This document shows, one piece after another, positions 45,100-48,211 of a stretch of 48,211 nt of DNA (its first letter is position 1; each line of letters begins with the position of its first letter). The notes beneath the pieces are model-generated. The model worked only from the letters and a program-made list of their open reading frames with translations. It ran no database searches and was not told the origin of the DNA. The stretch comes from Methylobacterium indicum (GTDB taxonomy: Bacteria; Pseudomonadota; Alphaproteobacteria; Rhizobiales; Beijerinckiaceae), in contig NZ_JTHF01000080.1 of assembly GCF_001043895.1 (NCBI RefSeq), positions 1-48,211 of the forward strand, given 5' to 3'. A program made the position numbers and the translations under genes.

Positions 45100-46967
45100 G
45101 CGCGGTGGCCGACCTCCACGGGCGGCCCGCCGCCGCCCTTCCGGCCGACTGGCTCTCCTCGGCCGAGCGGGCCTTGCGCCTCGCCGTCGAGGTGCCGGCC
45201 GCAATCCTGGTCGCCGCCGAGGCGGCGATCCTGTTCGCCGGCATCGTCTCGCGGGCGATCGGGCATTCGATCATCTGGAGCGACGAGCTCGCCTCGATCC
45301 TGTTCCTGTGGCTCGCGATGCTCGGCAGCGTCGTGGCGGTGCAGCGGGGCGAGCACATGCGGCTGACCTTCGTGGTCGGCGCGCTCTCGCCCCGGGCCAG
45401 GGCCTGGTGCGACGCGCTTGCCATCGGGGCGGTCTTCGCTTTCCTGGCGCTCCTGATGCACGCGGCCTACGACTACACCGAGGACCAGTCCTTCGTGGAG
45501 ACGCCGGCGCTCGGCTGGTCGGGCACGGTACGGGCGCTCGCCGTGCCGGTCGGCTTCGTGCTGGCACTCCTGTCCTGCGCCTTGCGGCTTGCCCGGCACC
45601 GCCCGGCCGACCTGATCGGGGTCGGCGCCGTGCTCTTCGGGATCGTCGCGCTCCTCAGCCTCGGCGCGCCCTGGCTCGCCGGGATGGGCAATTGGGCGCT
45701 CCTCGTGTTCTTCGTCGGGCTCCTTGGGGTCGGGATCCTGGCCGGCGTACCGATCGCGTTCTCGTTCGCTCTCGCCACCTCGGCCTACCTGCTCACCACC
45801 ACCTCGACGCCGCTCACCATCGTGGTCGGGCGGATGGACGAGGGGATGAGCAGCCTGATCCTGCTCGCGATCCCGCTCTTCGTGCTGCTCGGCCAGCTCG
45901 TCGACGCGACCGGGATGGCGCGGGTGATGGTGGCGTTCCTCGCCTCGCTGCTCGGCCACGTGAAGGCCGGCATGTCCTACGTGCTGCTCGGCGCGATGCT
46001 GCTGGTGTCGGGCATCTCCGGCTCGAAGACCGCCGACATGGCGGCGGTGGCGCCCGTCCTGTTTCCCGAGATGCGCAAGCGCGGGATGAAGGACGGTGAG
46101 CTCCTGTCAATCCTCGCCGCCTCGGGGGCGATGAGCGAGACGATCCCGCCCTCGATCGTGCTGATCGCCATCGCCTCGGCGACGGGGGTGTCGATCGCCG
46201 CCCTGTTCACCGCCGGCATCCTGCCGGCCCTGCTGCTCGCCCTGGTGCTGGCCGTCGTCGCCCGCTACCGCGCCGGGCGCGAGGAGGACGCGGTCGCGAT
46301 CCCGCGCGCGCCGATGTCGGTGGTGGGCAAGACCCTGCTCGTCGCGCTGCCGGCCCTGCTGCTGCCGTTCCTGATCCGCACCGCGGTGGTGGAGGGCGTG
46401 GCCACCGCCACCGAGGTCTCGACGATCGGCATCGCCTACTCGCTGGTGCTCGGGCTCGTGATCTATCGCGGCGGGCTCAAGCGCCGCGAGATCATCCCGA
46501 TGCTGGCGCGGACTGCCTCGCTGTCGGGGGCGATCCTGTTCATCGTGGGGGCGGCGAGCGCGATGGCCTGGGCGCTGACCCAGTCCGGTTTCTCGCACGA
46601 CCTCGCCCGGGCGATGGCGGCGGTGCCGGGTGGCAAGACCGGGTTCCTGCTGATCTCGGTGGTGGCCTTCATCGTGCTCGGCAGCCTGCTCGAAGGCATC
46701 CCGGCGATCGTGCTGTTCGGCCCGTTGCTGTTCCCGATCGCGCACCAGTTCGGGATCCACGAGGTCCATTACAGCATGATTGTGATCCTGGCGATGGGAC
46801 TGGGCCTCTTCGCCCCGCCCTTCGGCCTCTGCTACTACGCCGCCTGCATCATCGGCGGGGTGGCGCCCGAGGCCGGGATGCGGCGGATCTGGATCTATCT
46901 CGGCGCGCTGTTCCTCGGGCTCTTGGTGCTCACCTTCGTGCCGTGGTTCTCGATCGGGTTCCTCTGA
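45096..46967 (+). CDS. TRAP transporter fused small-large permease (DctQ-DctM)
   Basis: A 623-residue membrane protein. Residues of about 25-175 form the DctQ-type four-helix subunit (SIIWSDELASILFLWLAMLG, VVAVQRGEHMRL). A linker leads to the DctM-type elevator domain from about 195 (NWALLVFFVGLLGVGILAGV, ISGSKTADMAAVAPVLFPEM, SGAMSETIPPSIVLIAIASA, LFAPPFGLCYYAACIIGGVA). Fusion of Q and M is seen in several TRAP systems such as SiaQM. It carries the DctP ligand across the inner membrane using a sodium gradient. The four-base overlap with DctP shows coupling. Confidence 0.93.
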   Translation: MSAVADLHGRPAAALPADWLSSAERALRLAVEVPAAILVAAEAAILFAGIVSRAIGHSIIWSDELASILFLWLAMLGSVVAVQRGEHMRLTFVVGALSPRARAWCDALAIGAVFAFLALLMHAAYDYTEDQSFVETPALGWSGTVRALAVPVGFVLALLSCALRLARHRPADLIGVGAVLFGIVALLSLGAPWLAGMGNWALLVFFVGLLGVGILAGVPIAFSFALATSAYLLTTTSTPLTIVVGRMDEGMSSLILLAIPLFVLLGQLVDATGMARVMVAFLASLLGHVKAGMSYVLLGAMLLVSGISGSKTADMAAVAPVLFPEMRKRGMKDGELLSILAASGAMSETIPPSIVLIAIASATGVSIAALFTAGILPALLLALVLAVVARYRAGREEDAVAIPRAPMSVVGKTLLVALPALLLPFLIRTAVVEGVATATEVSTIGIAYSLVLGLVIYRGGLKRREIIPMLARTASLSGAILFIVGAASAMAWALTQSGFSHDLARAMAAVPGGKTGFLLISVVAFIVLGSLLEGIPAIVLFGPLLFPIAHQFGIHEVHYSMIVILAMGLGLFAPPFGLCYYAACIIGGVAPEAGMRRIWIYLGALFLGLLVLTFVPWFSIGFL

Positions 46968-46974
46968 AAGACCT

Positions 46975-47150
46975 AGCAGGTTGCTGAAAAAGGCCGACGA
47001 GGTCGCAAAATCATCTCCGGCTCCCTTCCGGAGCCGGTGAAATACGCTGTATCGCCCCTAAAACAGCGGCTTGGCTTTTGCAGGAACGCAACAGAGGTTG
47101 ATGGAATAAGAAAAATTTTCTCCATCCCGGGACTCTTTCAGCAGCCTGCT
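46975..47150. repeat. 176-bp MITE-like element with 18-bp terminal inverted repeats
   Basis: The left end AGCAGGTTGCTGAAAAAG (46975-46992) and the reverse complement of the right end AGCAGGCTGCTGAAAGAG (47133-47150) match in 16 of 18 bases. The inside is non-coding and AT-richer, with a CCGGCTC/GAGCCGG hairpin at 47017-47037. It begins 8 bases past the TRAP stop codon and abuts repeat copy C. Confidence 0.65.
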
Positions 47151-47262
47151 CGAGGATTTTCCGAGGAAGTCGAGGAAGTGGATACCGGCTCGGCGCAGAA
47201 ACTGCGGCGAAATCTAAGAGCTAGATAACTTCACAATTGCAGCGTGATCGCGGAGTTCTCTT
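47151..47262. repeat. MITE-like repeat, copy C (diverged)
   Basis: GAGGATTTTCCG..., GTGGATACCGG, GCGGCGAAA, CTTCACAATTGCAGCGTGATCGCGG and a TTCTC end follow the same order as copy B, with a local duplication of CGAGGAAGT at 47162-47179. The internal hairpin is damaged, so this is an old copy. Confidence 0.55.
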
Positions 47263-47580
47263 ATTTAGCGATCACCTAAAGTACAGGATTTTGCTTCATG
47301 AATTCGTTGTATTTCTCTTTGCCGCGCGTCCTGTAGTGTATTTTATGGCACTGAGCGCGAACCGGATCGCGACGCTCTTGGCCGAAGCGTTCGGCGCGAG
47401 AGCACCGCGTGATGGTCAGCGTCGGGGTATTGGGTGAAGGAAACCAAATGACCGGAACGCACTCGGAACCGGTCATTATGGTCACAGGTCATGAGGGGCC
47501 GCTTCGGGTCAGCAGCGTGGATTCCACCCGCGCGTTCAGAATGCCCGAGTGGGGTCGTTTCAGACACCGACACGTTGGGG
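47263..47580. other. Gene-free stretch after the repeats
   Basis: No supported gene. AATGACCGG (47447-47455) and CCGGTCATT (47469-47477) form a perfect 9-base inverted repeat with a 13-base spacer, which could be an operator or a worn IS end. Short frames show no family features. Confidence 0.4.
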
Positions 47581-47896
47581 CTACGGACGCTTTGAACCTC
47601 GTTGTTGAACGAGCATCGACGGTGTGACGTCCGCCTCGAGGCAAATCGGCTTGGCACCGCGCGGATGGCTATGGGCGCTGCGCCGCCCGCAGGAATCGGC
47701 CAGCACGGTCGCTTTGATAGGGGCAGGCGCAGGAGCCGCGGTAGCGTGCGATCGACTCGGCGATGAGGCGTTTGGCGATGTCGGCGTTGGTTCGTCCGGC
47801 TGGCGCGTTACGCGGCCGCTCGGGCGCCGGCCAACTCGGCGGGGCGCCTCGCTCGAACGGGTTCTGGACTGATGGCTGTGTGGCCGGCTGCGCCAT
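47581..47896 (-). pseudogene. Cys-rich small protein gene (CACP...CGRRSA type), frameshifted
   Basis: The first frame (start 47896) reads GRTNADIAKRLIAESIARYR then GSCACPYQSDRAGR, after which a frame change near 47700 is needed to continue with CGRRSAHSHPRGAKPICLEA and DVTPSM. The joined pattern CxCPY...RAGR-CGxRSAYSxPGGAxPxCY-xDV is a conserved small protein or nuclease tail that I know only as uncharacterised. One extra C within GATTCCTGC explains the shift. The gene looks inactive, unless this is a sequencing error. Confidence 0.5.
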
Positions 47897-47969
47897 CGCC
47901 TGGCTTTGGGGTGGTGGGCGCCGGGCTGGCGCACCGTGCGAGGGCCCTCAGAGCCCCCGAGGCGGTGCA

Positions 47970-48179
47970 TCAGAAGGTCAGCGTGATGACGCCGTAGCCG
48001 CGCACGTCCGCGTCGATCCGCGGGGAGCCGTGCGGGTTGAGCCGCTCTAGGCGTTCGATCCGCTGGGCCTTCGCTTCGGCGCGGGCCTGCTTCCCGGTGA
48101 GACCCCCTAGGCGGTGATGGTGCTCAAAGTGACCTGCTTGAGGCCAACCGATGGTATCAGCCGAGAGGATGGGCGAGCC
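47970..48179 (-). pseudogene. Unidentified gene fragment at the window end
   Basis: A 69-codon open stretch with protein-like content but no start codon: ILSADTIGWPQAGHFEHHHR, GKQARAEAKAQRIERLERLN, then PHGSPRIDADVRGYGVITLT and F before the TGA at 47970-47972. A TAA lies just before it at 48180-48182. The stop overlaps an ATG at 47970 (TGATG) of a frame leading into the broken Cys-rich gene. It is likely the 3' end of an eroded upstream gene; I do not recognise the family. Confidence 0.35.
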
Positions 48180-48211
48180 TTAGAGGCCCAGAGCCGGCCC
48201 AATGCCCACCC

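Noticed and set aside
1..48211. CRISPR array
   Set aside because: No series of direct repeats with regular unique spacers was seen; the only short tandem repeats are the coding 21-bp and 12-bp units.

Overview
The window looks like chromosomal DNA of a Methylobacterium-like alphaproteobacterium (Hyphomicrobiales). The DNA is very GC-rich. The hom-glpX pair, the small DUF465, DUF6894 and DUF3309 proteins, the many Crp/Fnr-type regulators and the fused ATP-grasp/alpha-E gene all fit that group. The genus is inferred from gene content; no rRNA or tRNA gene is present to confirm it.

From 1 to about 20.3 kb the window is mostly housekeeping. It holds the 3' part of ftsK, an old yellow enzyme, a GAF-EAL phosphodiesterase, prpE and a second acyl-CoA synthetase back to back, two DUF465 genes, purE-purK, a TPR lipoprotein, a GNAT enzyme, hom-glpX, a ceramidase-like membrane protein, xth, and a regulatory knot of one receiver-domain protein and two Crp/Fnr-type regulators.

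From 20.7 to 29.0 kb lies a predicted peptide ligase/transglutaminase system. It has a small transglutaminase, a circularly permuted ATP-grasp fused to an alpha-E domain, a 1082-residue transglutaminase-DUF2126 protein translationally coupled to it, and a divergent zinc metallopeptidase. After a PfkB kinase and a ketopantoate-reductase-like gene comes a tightly overlapping nikABCDER operon (31.3-36.7 kb). Its operator looks canonical, but its NikR has lost all four classical nickel ligands.

From 36.7 to 40.1 kb is an eroded accessory zone. It holds a DUF3309 gene, an integrase pseudogene, an RTX gene broken first by a 96-bp MITE-like element (with a CTAG target duplication) and then by a decayed IS5-type element, and a Hint-domain remnant. 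From 40.1 to 47.0 kb lies a catabolic island: a LysR regulator, a SAF-domain oxidoreductase, an ABM protein, a beta-hydroxyacid dehydrogenase and a TRAP transporter with fused membrane subunits. A ~50-bp bipartite site recurs in front of both operons that flank the LysR gene. The last 1.2 kb holds two abutting MITE-like repeats and broken gene fragments.

The most novel leads are the ligand-less NikR, the ATP-grasp/transglutaminase cluster, the twin operators, and the MITE whose in-silico removal restores an RTX reading frame.
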